Shown: positions 10,201 through 15,480 of the stretch, in pieces | Position numbering within the stretch: the stretch's first letter is position 1 | How the letters are laid out: every line of letters begins with the position of its first letter | DNA from: Phoronis ovalis | Taxonomy: Eukaryota > Phoronida > Phoronidae | NCBI GenBank assembly: GCA_028565635.1 | Contig: JAOXYB010026812.1 | Location: forward strand, 1 to 15,662 | Direction: 5' to 3' | DNA length: 15,662 nt | Notes under the pieces: generated by a model | What the model was told of the DNA's origin: nothing | Seen by the model: only the letters and a program-made list of their open reading frames with translations | The model's database searches: none | Translations under genes and position numbers: made by a program

Positions 10201-13200
10201 TGCATTATAATTAATTTATATTGTATGCATTTTACTTGATATCTATGTCAAATCAAGGCATCACTTATTACAAGTCGGATTGTCTTTTCAGTGATGACAT
10301 GGTATGTCTGGGTATACACAAGTGACATGAGAGGAGCGGGTACAGATTCTAATGTGTATGTAGTTGTCTATGGTGACAAGAAAAAATCAGACACTATATG
10401 GTTGCGTAATAAAACTGACAATTTTGAACAAGGGCAGCTTGATAAATTTAAAGTGGAAAGTTCAGAAATTGGGAAACCATTCAAAATAAGAGTTGGACAC
10501 GATGACAAGGGCATGTATGCTGGATGGCATTTGGATAAGGTAATTTTTAGAATATTTAACATTGATATAATAGTGAAAAATGACAAATTGGCTGAAACAG
10601 TATTGATTAACTAAGGAGTAATATTTATTTTAAACTATATTTTTGAACTATAATTATAATAATTGAATTAATATACACAGAAATTTTATTAAAATTAAAT
10701 ACTTAGTGATTTTTATTCCAGTCAACCATGACTTGAAATTTTTTTAGAAAGTTTAATTTTATTGTATACTGTTTATTAGTACGATATAAACATACTGTAT
10801 ATTTAATATGATATAAACTAAATATTCCATCGTACTTTTATTTTACAAAATAAATACAAATGTGGCACAAGGTTATAAAAACAAAACAGTTAAAAGTCTT
10901 ATTATTAAACTTTTTTTAATAGGTGGAAATAGAAAACATGACTACAAAGGAGCGCTATATGTTTCGTTGTGGTCGTTGGTTGGCTACGGATGAGGAAGAT
11001 GGCCAAATATGTCGAGAGCTACCAGCTGAAGGTGAACACATCAAAAAACCACTGCCAGGTAACTTTAACATTATTTTTTTATAATTGCTTTTTTAAAGTC
11101 TAACTATGTTAGTATTTGACAAATTATAAGTTACGTGTTTTTAATATGTACTAATATTGTTATTAATAAAGTGACATATTTCCAGTCTTACACATGGCAT
11201 TGGGTTTAGGGGATGTTTCATGATAAGTTCTAAATGATGGGAATTACCAAAGATTGATATGAATAATGAAAACAGTTAAATATTAATACATAAACCCAAT
11301 GCAAAATGAACAAAATGACTCTTTAATGATCATAGTATGTGCCAAACTCACAGCACCTTAAAATGGAAGAAGGATATAATTTATATTGAATGTACTTCAA
11401 AATTTAAAGACTTATCTGATTTGAAATAGCACAGTGATTGTTTTCATATTTTTACTAAAAACTTAATATTTTCAGTTGTTCATTATAATGTTTCTGTGCA
11501 TACTGGGAGTAAGCTAGGTGCAGGCACAGATGCTAATGTATTTGTTGAGGTGTTTGGCGATTATGGTGACACTGGTGAACGTCCTTTGGTGAAATCTAAA
11601 ACAAATAGGAATAAATTTGAAAAAGGAAATGTGCGTATACTGTTCATAATTATTATCTAAAACCCGTGTTTTTATGGATTTAAGTTATGTTTTTAATAAA
11701 AAAAAAATGTATGATACCTATCAAACCTATCACACTATGCAGCACTATATGTCCAACTTCACTAATAATCATTTTGATTTTCTCATTTTTTTTTGTATTT
11801 TGAAATCATAATGAAATCATGGTTTTGTGTTTTTTGTATGCAAATGAGTTTAATTATGAATGTCATCATCTTTATAGTAATTCATGCTTTGCTTATTTAT
11901 TCTCTCAGGTTGATGAGTTTGTTATTGAGGCGGTTACCTTGAAAAAGCTATCAAAAATTCGTGTTGGCCATGATGGAAAGGGAGCAGGTGATGGTTGGTT
12001 TTTAGACAAAGTGGTTATCAAAGAAGATGGCAGTTCTAAATATGATCAAGTATTTGAGTGCAATAGATGGTTGGCCATAGATGAAGATGACGGTGCCATA
12101 GTAAGAGAGATCTCTGCTGGTGGATCTCAGCTACTTAATAGTAAGTTATAGTGCTTATAATGGATTCCGTATTCAAATTTGAATTTGTATAATATTCCAT
12201 GGTGTACGTTAGTTCTAACACTATGAGAGCGCATCAATTTTGCATAATTTATATTCTTAATTGATATTTAGTTTTCTCATAGATTATACTTTTCAAAATC
12301 ATTACTATCATTACTGCTCAACTTCATTTTTTCAATTTTTTGAGTTTAATGTCACCCAATGAATGACTCCAGACCTGAAAAAACCTTACATTTTATTATA
12401 ATGTAGACCATGCATTTAAGATAATTCTTTTTTTTCAGCAACCAGCTATCATGTCTCAGTGAAAACAGGAGATGTACGTCATGCAGGGACAGATGCTAAT
12501 GTACATTTAAAAATATTTGGATCTGATGGGGATACGGGACTTCTCCATCTCAGGTCATCTGACAATACAAGTAACAAATTTGAAAGAGCTAGGCAAGACT
12601 TGTTTAAGTTAGAAGCTACAGATATAGGAAAGGTATAATTACGTAAAAAAAATTATTAATTTTCAGTGTTTAAAAGAAATCAAAGATCTTTGACAAAAGA
12701 AAAGTACCAACCTGTTTGTAACTTAGCATTTTTTGACACCCTATGATATAATGTTTTATTAAATAAACTGTAGAGAATTTGGTTTAATTGTTACATCATT
12801 TGAAGCATAATGTTAATTGTCAATTTCTTTCAAAACTTGATTTAAGACATACATGTATATTCTTTGCAAGAGCAGTTGTTTAGGCACTTGGTTTTTATTA
12901 TTAAATGTTCTACAATAAGAAATAGAAAAATACACTACAGTATTAACTCTTTGCAGACTTGATATCAAAATATATTATTTTGTAATTAATTTTAGATTGA
13001 AAGAATTCGAATTGGACATGATGGAAAAGGTGCTGGTTCAGGATGGTTTTTAGATGATGTAAAAATTGATATTCCATCTAGAGGAGAAAATTATGTCTTT
13101 GCATGCCATCGATGGCTAGATGAAAATGAGAAAGATGGACAAATTGAGATTGAAATGGAACCTACAGAATTCATTCAAGGAGACAAAAGTAAAGTCGTGC

Positions 13201-15293
13201 ACTTGTTCAGCATCTCTAAGTGGCATTGCTTTTTTATATAATCTTGGTGGAACTAGAAAAAATATGTTCCAATTAGTTTTAGTGTCTTACTTAATGAAAA
13301 AAGTCAAAATAAATGTTGAATTACTGTCCCAATTGGTGTTATTGTCTTACTTAATGAAAAAAAAGTCAAATGTTGAATTACTGTATTTGAGCATTCTACA
13401 GTCGTTTCAGTGTTTTACTGATTGCTGATCTTCTGTTATATCATTCAGATATCTGCCAATTTTTCAAATTTTGATTTTTATACCAAAACCTTTTTTAGAA
13501 ATACCATATGAGATTACAGTTTGGACAGGAGATGTTAGAGGTGCAGGAACAGACTCTAATGTTTTCCTAAGAATGTATGGAGAAGATAGTAAGACGGAAG
13601 AATTCAACCTACGCAACAGAACTGATAACTTTGAACAAGGACAACAAGACAAATTCAAGGTATGATGTTGTTTGTGCAGTATTGTTGCTATCTTGTCCAT
13701 GGCCAACTCATATGTAACAGTGCAAAATACAATTTATACTACTTTTGAAAAATAAGGAGAGTGGTAATTCTATTTAATACACTTATGTGCTTGAAAAGGA
13801 GAGCTATACAGTGCACAGCACTCTAAAATGGCACATATAAAATGCTGAGGAACTGTATGGTTCTCCAGCATAATAATATGTTGCTATGTGCAGAAAAACA
13901 TACTAGTTATTCATAAAATACTATAATAATTATGTTTGTGTGTCTTAACTATATTAAAACACTTTAAATTATTTAGGTAATTTATTTATTTATGACATTT
14001 GTAATAAACCTTATAGATTGAAGCAGTAGACATAGGACCAATACAGAAAATAAGAATAGGGCATGATGGTAAAGGCATGTTTGCTGGTTGGTTCTTAGAC
14101 AAGGTTTGTTTCTATGATTTTTGTATCATATAAGTAAGTCCCATATTTATGAAATTAATAAAATTCACCAGTTGATAACAGTCAGGTTTATTAGTCATAG
14201 TCAACATTTTAATATGGCTGCTGTAAGACTAACATTTAAATGGCCAGCAGCCAATTGAAAGAGTAGTTGCTTTACTGTAATTTTGCCTTAGACAAGATGA
14301 TAACCGCCAGTAAGAATTTGGATAATTTATTTCCTTTGTTTAAATTCAAGGATATTAGTCAAACATTTTAAAGATGTTCTATGTGTAAATGGTTGGACTC
14401 TGCGGATAACATTCATCAATAGTAAGATTTTCAAGTACAATTTATCTGAAAGTTACAGCTTACAATTAATTGTGTTTATTCCTGTAACAGCTCCTGATTC
14501 AAAGATTTCCAACAAAGAATTCTAAAAAACGTAAAAAGACTGGAAAATCACCGAAGGCTCGTAGAAAATCCAAAGCTTATGACAGTGAGGAAGAAGACTC
14601 TGATGAGTATATAAGGAAAAAGAGTGGAAAGTCCCCAAAATCCCGCAGAAAATCCAAGATAGCAGGTAGTGATGACGAATCTGATGAGCATACAAGGAGA
14701 AGGAATGGAAAATCTCCTATTTCCCGCAGAAAATCTAGGGTGTATGACAGCGCAGAAGAAGAAGAATCTGATGAGGATTTAAAGAAAAAGAAACTAAAGA
14801 AAAAGAAATCTTTCCTTAGACGTAAATATGATGATGAAGAAGAGAATGAAAAAGATGAGAAGGTATTGACATAACTTTGCAGATATTTCAAACAAGAACA
14901 AAATGTAGACATGTTTTTCCAACAGACATACAGAACTTCCTCAAAACTATTTATTATTCTTCCAAATAGTTGAAGCCTCCATTGAATATAAATCCTCTCC
15001 ATTGAATAAAAGTCGGTAGTCTCTTTCTGAGTTCTAACAAAGAAAGGAAACTTCACTTCATTATTTGTCAATTCACAGCCACTGACTATAATTTCAGTTT
15101 GAAATTTTCTGTAAAAAACACTAAAACATTTAACCATTTTAGAGCGACAGAAGAGATTCAAATAAAGATATGGAAACAGAAGATTACTGGTTTGTTTGCA
15201 ATCGGTGGTTTGCTAAAAGTGAAGATGATGGCAAGATTGTACGAGAACTTGTTCCCACCACTGAAGATGGGCAGAGGCTGGATGGACTTGATG
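1133..15293 (+). CDS. LOXHD1: LOXHD1-like multi-PLAT protein gene, 23 coding exons, 3' incomplete
   Basis: This is a spliced gene; its exons are listed separately. Joining the 23 exons gives one open frame of 1347 codons plus 1 nt, and all 22 complete introns are GT–AG. The protein has a leader (residues 1–188) and eight PLAT domains at about 189–313, 321–435, 449–565, 576–692, 706–820, 834–950, 963–1078 and 1091–1340. Seen in nearly every repeat are a GAGTDANV-type loop, an FE+G...D.F stretch, [13 protein letters not shown], and a terminal C-RWLA--EDDG-I-RE. PLAT domains are beta sandwiches that bind lipids or proteins, often with Ca2+. Vertebrate LOXHD1 acts at the hair-cell stereocilia membrane and its loss causes deafness (DFNB77); the role in invertebrates is not known to me. 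No stop codon or polyadenylation signal is reached. The LOXHD1 family call is firm; strict orthology rests on my recall of the vertebrate protein. Confidence 0.9.
1287..2972 (+). other. Intron 1 (1686 nt)
   Basis: The longest intron, bounded by GTAATT and TTTTTAG. It is AT-rich with several short open frames that show no domain. I see no exon, RNA gene or mobile element I can name. A short hairpin, CTACAG-CAAA-CTGTAG, lies near 1484–1499. Confidence 0.6.
2973..3128 (+). CDS. LOXHD1: Exon 2: leader residues 52–103
   Basis: Acceptor ATATTTTTAG ends at 2972 and the donor is CAG|GTAAGT at 3129. The 156-nt exon enters and leaves in phase 1, so it can be skipped without a frame change. It encodes a polar, Ser/Thr/Arg-rich segment with no recognised domain. 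The frame is open through the exon and the donor is a perfect consensus match. Coding status is supported by frame continuity with exons 1 and 3, not by homology. Confidence 0.65.
3129..3854 (+). other. Intron 2 (726 nt)
   Basis: Bounded by GTAAGT and CACCAG. AT-rich with nothing recognisable. The open frame running into exon 3 from 3737 is read-through of intron sequence and has no independent support. Confidence 0.6.
3855..4045 (+). CDS. LOXHD1: Exon 3: leader residues 104–167 with an [14 protein letters not shown] motif
   Basis: Acceptor TTTCACCAG ends at 3854 and the donor is GCT|GTAAGT at 4046. The exon enters in phase 1 and leaves in phase 0. It encodes an Arg/Lys start, then [14 protein letters not shown] (3932–3973), then a Gly/Tyr/Arg/Pro tail. 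The motif resembles the short N-terminal motif (YNSLTD-HL--YF) that I recall from the ciliary protein ERICH3 and relatives; this is from memory and unsearched. The region is higher in GC and codon-like compared with flanking introns, which supports coding. Confidence 0.75.
4249..4368 (+). CDS. LOXHD1: Exon 4: basic linker and first strand of PLAT1 (residues 168–207)
   Basis: Acceptor TTTTTATTTCAG ends at 4248 and the donor is AAA|GTAAGT at 4369; the exon is phase 0 to phase 0. It encodes a 20-residue Ser/Pro/Lys/Arg-rich linker, then the PLAT start [19 protein letters not shown]. The linker has KSSSPK and GSPRRPGS elements that could be phosphorylated by proline-directed kinases (inference). 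Unlike all later repeats, PLAT1 does not begin at a phase-1 intron. Confidence 0.88.
4666..4839 (+). CDS. LOXHD1: Exon 5: core of PLAT1, lysine-rich (residues 208–265)
   Basis: Acceptor TTTTATGTTAG ends at 4665 and the donor is GAG|GTAAGC at 4840; the exon is phase 0 to phase 0, 58 codons. It starts [17 protein letters not shown] and is strongly basic, with few acidic residues before the end. A segment around [12 protein letters not shown] is longer than in the other repeats, and the usual NFE+G is replaced by a [11 protein letters not shown] version. This fits a PLAT fold with a divergent surface. Confidence 0.88.
4840..5212 (+). other. Intron 5 (373 nt)
   Basis: GTAAGC to TTTCAG. AT-rich, no recognisable feature. 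Confidence 0.65.
5213..5378 (+). CDS. LOXHD1: Exon 6: C-terminal half of PLAT1 (residues 266–320)
   Basis: Acceptor TCTACATTTCAG ends at 5212 and the donor is ACAG|GTAGAC at 5379, leaving in phase 1. It encodes [17 protein letters not shown], then the Trp motif [15 protein letters not shown]. The usual acidic EDDG after WL is replaced by FEMDC, so this repeat is degenerate at that site. It ends with a His/Lys/Arg-rich tail leading into PLAT2. Confidence 0.88.
5669..5864 (+). CDS. LOXHD1: Exon 7: N-terminal half of PLAT2 (residues 321–385)
   Basis: Acceptor TTTATTTTCAG ends at 5668 and the donor is TTAG|GTAGGT at 5865 (phase 2 out). It encodes [32 protein letters not shown] and VGPMRKIR. I recall a closely similar first PLAT in vertebrate LOXHD1 ([30 protein letters not shown]). 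That makes this repeat the probable counterpart of vertebrate PLAT1. Confidence 0.93.
6087..6271 (+). CDS. LOXHD1: Exon 8: C-terminal half of PLAT2 (residues 386–447)
   Basis: Acceptor ATTTTACACAG ends at 6086. The exon enters in phase 2, completing the R of RIEHDN, and leaves in phase 1. The donor AAAG|GTATCA at 6272 is weak. It encodes [20 protein letters not shown] and [19 protein letters not shown] stronger donor, AAAAG|GTGAGC at 6410, would extend the exon by exactly 46 codons in frame (see findings). Confidence 0.92.
6272..7362 (+). other. Intron 8 (1091 nt)
   Basis: Bounded by GTATCA and TTTCCAG. The exon 8 frame stays open into the intron as far as 6531, and a phase-preserving donor lies at 6410. 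Inverted repeats lie at 6339–6358 and 6361–6406. The 6640–7160 stretch is less AT-rich than its surroundings and has a 91-codon open frame on the minus strand (6885–7160) with no domain I recognise. A 14-nt palindrome AAACATGCATGTTT lies at 7105–7118. Confidence 0.55.
6361..6406. repeat. 11-bp perfect inverted repeat in intron 8
   Basis: TTACCTTTCTT (6361–6371) pairs perfectly with AAGAAAGGTAA (6396–6406), leaving a 24-nt loop. Just upstream, AAAGGTAA/TTACCTTT (6339–6346 and 6351–6358) forms a second 8-bp stem with a 4-nt loop. All arms contain GGTAA, a donor-like sequence, and the alternative donor at 6410 is 4 nt past the last arm. Confidence 0.7.
7363..7507 (+). CDS. LOXHD1: Exon 9: start of PLAT3 (residues 448–495)
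   Basis: Acceptor TTATATTTCCAG ends at 7362 and the donor is AAACA|GTAAGT at 7508 (phase 1 in, phase 2 out). It encodes [31 protein letters not shown] and NNFERKQ. The break falls in the FE+K/G strand region. It probably matches the second PLAT of vertebrate LOXHD1. Confidence 0.93.
7781..7883 (+). CDS. LOXHD1: Exon 10: middle of PLAT3 (residues 496–530)
   Basis: Acceptor GATGTTTTCAG ends at 7780 and the donor is AAA|GTAAGA at 7884 (phase 2 in, phase 0 out). This short 103-nt exon carries [21 protein letters not shown] and GWYLDK. The LDK end is a preferred intron site in this gene (exons 10, 12, 14 and 21). Confidence 0.93.
7884..8291 (+). other. Intron 10 (408 nt)
   Basis: GTAAGA to TTTTAG. 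AT-rich. It contains a 7-bp stem TCAGCCT/AGGCTGA at 7950–7970 and nothing else recognisable. Confidence 0.6.
8292..8424 (+). CDS. LOXHD1: Exon 11: end of PLAT3 (residues 531–574)
   Basis: Acceptor TTTACTTTTAG ends at 8291 and the donor is CCAG|GTATTT at 8425 (phase 0 in, phase 1 out). It encodes [14 protein letters not shown] and the closing motif [18 protein letters not shown], followed by a Gly/Asp/Pro linker ([10 protein letters not shown]) into PLAT4. Confidence 0.93.
8425..8855 (+). other. Intron 11 (431 nt)
   Basis: GTATTT to TTTACAG. It holds a perfect 22-nt AT-rich palindrome at 8689–8710. The open frame from 8729 into exon 12 is read-through. Confidence 0.6.
8689..8710. repeat. Perfect 22-nt palindrome
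   Basis: AGTATAAATTT is followed immediately by its reverse complement. It is composed almost wholly of A and T, so chance is plausible. It can form a cruciform or hairpin. Confidence 0.7.
8856..9109 (+). CDS. LOXHD1: Exon 12: first two-thirds of PLAT4 (residues 575–659)
   Basis: Acceptor TTTGTTTACAG ends at 8855 and the donor is AAA|GTACGT at 9110 (phase 1 in, phase 0 out). It encodes [20 protein letters not shown], a Gly/Glu-rich loop, [34 protein letters not shown] and GWFLDK. The loop Asp of GAGTD is Gly here. The SGK-x-LE-G-F-R-RTDIF and LSPLSR signatures match what I recall of vertebrate LOXHD1 PLAT3, a strong orthology marker. Confidence 0.94.
9110..9784 (+). other. Intron 12 (675 nt) with a GC-rich patch
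   Basis: GTACGT to TTTCAG. The intron holds a near-palindromic TCACATGATCATCGTGTGA (9256–9274) shared in part with intron 6. It also holds a GC-rich segment at 9442–9588 flanked by 9-bp direct repeats. No coding exon is seen. Confidence 0.6.
9442..9588. repeat. GC-rich segment with flanking 9-bp direct repeats, possible short insertion
   Basis: CTCTGACAA occurs at 9442–9450 and again at 9580–9588. The 129 nt between are unusually G+C-rich for this window, with three loose repeats of a GCGAGC/GTGAGCAT theme (about 9473–9489, 9505–9517, 9545–9553) and a GGGGG-A-CCCCC stem near 9562–9572. The direct repeats could be a target-site duplication around a short non-autonomous element; I do not recognise a family. 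Confidence 0.4.
9785..9920 (+). CDS. LOXHD1: Exon 13: end of PLAT4 (residues 660–704)
   Basis: Acceptor ATGTTTCAG ends at 9784 and the donor is AAAA|GTAAGC at 9921 (phase 0 in, phase 1 out). It encodes [36 protein letters not shown] and a basic linker MRKNRKK. Vertebrate LOXHD1 has a comparable basic linker (LRKKRLKK, recalled) at this point, again supporting collinearity. Confidence 0.93.
9921..10291 (+). other. Intron 13 (371 nt)
   Basis: GTAAGC to TTTTCAG. AT-rich, no recognisable feature. Confidence 0.65.
10292..10539 (+). CDS. LOXHD1: Exon 14: first two-thirds of PLAT5 (residues 705–787)
   Basis: Acceptor TTGTCTTTTCAG ends at 10291 and the donor is AAG|GTAATT at 10540 (phase 1 in, phase 0 out). 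It encodes [43 protein letters not shown] and GWHLDK. The usual TGD is TSD here; I recall TTD at the same place in vertebrates. The ATG-like start at the exon edge is a split codon, not a translation start. Confidence 0.94.
10540..10922 (+). other. Intron 14 (383 nt)
   Basis: GTAATT to TTAATAG. Very AT-rich, no recognisable feature. Confidence 0.65.
10923..11058 (+). CDS. LOXHD1: Exon 15: end of PLAT5 (residues 788–832)
   Basis: Acceptor CTTTTTTTAATAG ends at 10922 and the donor is CCAG|GTAACT at 11059 (phase 0 in, phase 1 out). It encodes [16 protein letters not shown] and the motif [17 protein letters not shown], then a short linker ending IKKPLP. Confidence 0.93.
11059..11475 (+). other. 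Intron 15 (417 nt)
   Basis: GTAACT to TTTTCAG. AT-rich, no recognisable feature. Confidence 0.65.
11476..11630 (+). CDS. LOXHD1: Exon 16: first half of PLAT6 (residues 833–884)
   Basis: Acceptor AATATTTTCAG ends at 11475 and the donor is AAT|GTGCGT at 11631 (phase 1 in, phase 0 out). It encodes [31 protein letters not shown] and NKFEKGN. The donor has G at +3 but is otherwise normal, and VDEFVIEA in exon 17 confirms the join. Confidence 0.92.
11909..12140 (+). CDS. LOXHD1: Exon 17: second half of PLAT6 (residues 885–961)
   Basis: Acceptor TTATTCTCTCAG ends at 11908 and the donor is AATA|GTAAGT at 12141 (phase 0 in, phase 1 out). It encodes [37 protein letters not shown] and [18 protein letters not shown]. 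This single exon covers the LDK site that is interrupted by an intron in PLAT3, 4, 5 and 8. Confidence 0.94.
12439..12632 (+). CDS. LOXHD1: Exon 18: first half of PLAT7 (residues 962–1026)
   Basis: Acceptor TTTTTTTTCAG ends at 12438 and the donor is AAG|GTATAA at 12633 (phase 1 in, phase 0 out). It encodes [40 protein letters not shown]. The GAG of the loop is HAG. The intron sits just before IERIRIGHD, near the exon 7/8 site of PLAT2 but in another phase. Confidence 0.93.
12633..12995 (+). other. Intron 18 (363 nt)
   Basis: GTATAA to ATTTTAG. AT-rich, no recognisable feature. Confidence 0.65.
12996..13188 (+). CDS. LOXHD1: Exon 19: second half of PLAT7 (residues 1027–1090)
   Basis: Acceptor TTAATTTTAG ends at 12995 and the donor is AAAA|GTAAAG at 13189 (phase 0 in, phase 1 out). 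It encodes [20 protein letters not shown] and the closing motif [20 protein letters not shown]. The WLD and IE-E ending, in place of VRE, resembles the recalled vertebrate PLAT6 (RWLDKNQADGRLEVEL). Confidence 0.93.
13189..13498 (+). other. Intron 19 (310 nt)
   Basis: GTAAAG to TTTTTTAG. A roughly 60-bp tandem duplication fills 13265–13381. The open frame crossing exon 19 and this intron from 13120 is out of frame with the PLAT sequence and is not coding. Confidence 0.6.
13265..13381. repeat. Two-copy tandem duplication, units of 60 and 57 bp
   Basis: Unit 1 (13265–13324) and unit 2 (13325–13381) both read TG-CCCAATT-like sequence, then GTCTTACTTAATGAAAAAA, then an AAAGTCAAA...TGTTGAATTAC end. 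They differ by a few substitutions and by indels in the A-rich part. It lies wholly in intron 19. Confidence 0.85.
13499..13659 (+). CDS. LOXHD1: Exon 20: first half of PLAT8 (residues 1091–1144)
   Basis: Acceptor CCTTTTTTAG ends at 13498 and the donor is AAG|GTATGA at 13660 (phase 1 in, phase 0 out). It encodes [32 protein letters not shown] and [13 protein letters not shown]. Confidence 0.93.
13660..14016 (+). other. Intron 20 (357 nt)
   Basis: GTATGA to CTTATAG. It contains an imperfect inverted repeat at 13831–13891 (GCACATA/TATGTGC outside, ATGCTGAGGAAC/GTTCTCCAGCAT inside). No other feature is seen. Confidence 0.55.
14017..14103 (+). CDS. LOXHD1: Exon 21: middle of PLAT8 (residues 1145–1173)
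   Basis: Acceptor AAACCTTATAG ends at 14016 and the donor is AAG|GTTTGT at 14104. At 87 nt, phase 0 to phase 0, this is the smallest exon. It encodes [20 protein letters not shown] and MFAGWFLDK. The donor has T at +3, so it is a weaker site. The phase suits both this exon and exon 22. Confidence 0.92.
14104..14490 (+). other. Intron 21 (387 nt)
   Basis: GTTTGT to TGTAACAG. It separates exon 21 from the charged insertion exon. No recognisable feature. Confidence 0.65.
14491..14862 (+). CDS. LOXHD1: Exon 22: charged, triplicated low-complexity insertion in PLAT8 (residues 1174–1297)
   Basis: Acceptor TTATTCCTGTAACAG ends at 14490 and the donor is AAG|GTATTG at 14863. At 372 nt, phase 0 to phase 0, it is the largest exon. 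It begins LLIQRFP, finishing the strand after LDK, then turns Lys/Arg/Ser/Asp/Glu-rich. Three units of 28, 27 and 29 residues each carry GKSP, RRKS and an acidic SDE stretch. The end is [10 protein letters not shown], then an acidic tail. It is probably disordered and looped out between the LDK strand and the C-RWFA strand. From memory, vertebrate LOXHD1 has a K/E/S-rich insertion in the same repeat (its PLAT7). Frame and splice sites make coding status firm; the function is unknown. Confidence 0.92.
14539..14790 (+). repeat. Three tandem coding repeats (84, 81, 87 nt) in exon 22
   Basis: The units at 14539–14622, 14623–14703 and 14704–14790 encode xGKSPxxRRKS, a short spacer, then an acidic Ser/Glu/Asp stretch with SDE, then a basic RKK/RRR/KKK end. 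Similarity is visible at DNA level (GGAAA, AGAAAATC, TCTGATGA shared), so they arose by in-exon duplication and not by mere composition. Confidence 0.88.
14977..15008. repeat. 12-bp direct repeat in intron 22
   Basis: CTCCATTGAATA occurs at 14977–14988 and 14997–15008, a 20-nt period. It is a small local duplication. Confidence 0.6.
15143..15293 (+). CDS. LOXHD1: Exon 23: end of PLAT8 (residues 1298–1347)
   Basis: Acceptor TTAACCATTTTAG ends at 15142 and the donor is GATG|GTTAGT at 15294 (phase 0 in, phase 1 out). After a short charged start it encodes [20 protein letters not shown] and [12 protein letters not shown], the normal closing motif of a PLAT. The phase-1 exit matches every other module boundary and predicts a ninth PLAT beyond the window. 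Confidence 0.93.
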
Positions 15294-15480
15294 GTTAGTT
15301 TCCTTTATTACGTATTAATTATATTATTGTCTCTTTTCTTTTACGAGTTAAGATCATAAATTAATTACTTGCTAAAATGTTTTCTGAGATTGTATTTTTA
15401 AACGTGATAAAATTAATAGTACGTAGTATTTTTAGTGTGTATTATTAGTGTGCTAACAAATTAATTAATAATTATTATCA
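15294..15480 (+). other. Start of intron 23
   Basis: It follows donor GATG|GTTAGT and is very AT-rich. Nothing is seen before the repeat that begins near 15481. Confidence 0.65.

Noticed and set aside
10291-10296. Possible GTG/ATG translation start of a separate small gene
   Set aside because: The position is a splice acceptor; the apparent Met-Met comes from a split codon. The frame joins exon 13 and is PLAT5.
13265-13381. CRISPR-like repeat array
   Set aside because: Only two adjacent copies with no spacers, in a eukaryotic intron; it is a simple tandem duplication.
13120-13428. 102-codon frame crossing exon 19 and intron 19
   Set aside because: It is out of frame with the PLAT7 sequence and crosses a good donor; the Leu/Ser-rich part is just the tandem duplication translated.
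14577-15161. 194-codon open frame on the minus strand, the longest in the window, Ser/Phe-rich
   Set aside because: It is the antisense of the Lys/Glu/Asp-rich exon 22 plus intron 22. Low-complexity AAG/GAA/GAT codons read backwards give Phe/Ser codons without stops. No domain, and the sense strand is firmly coding.
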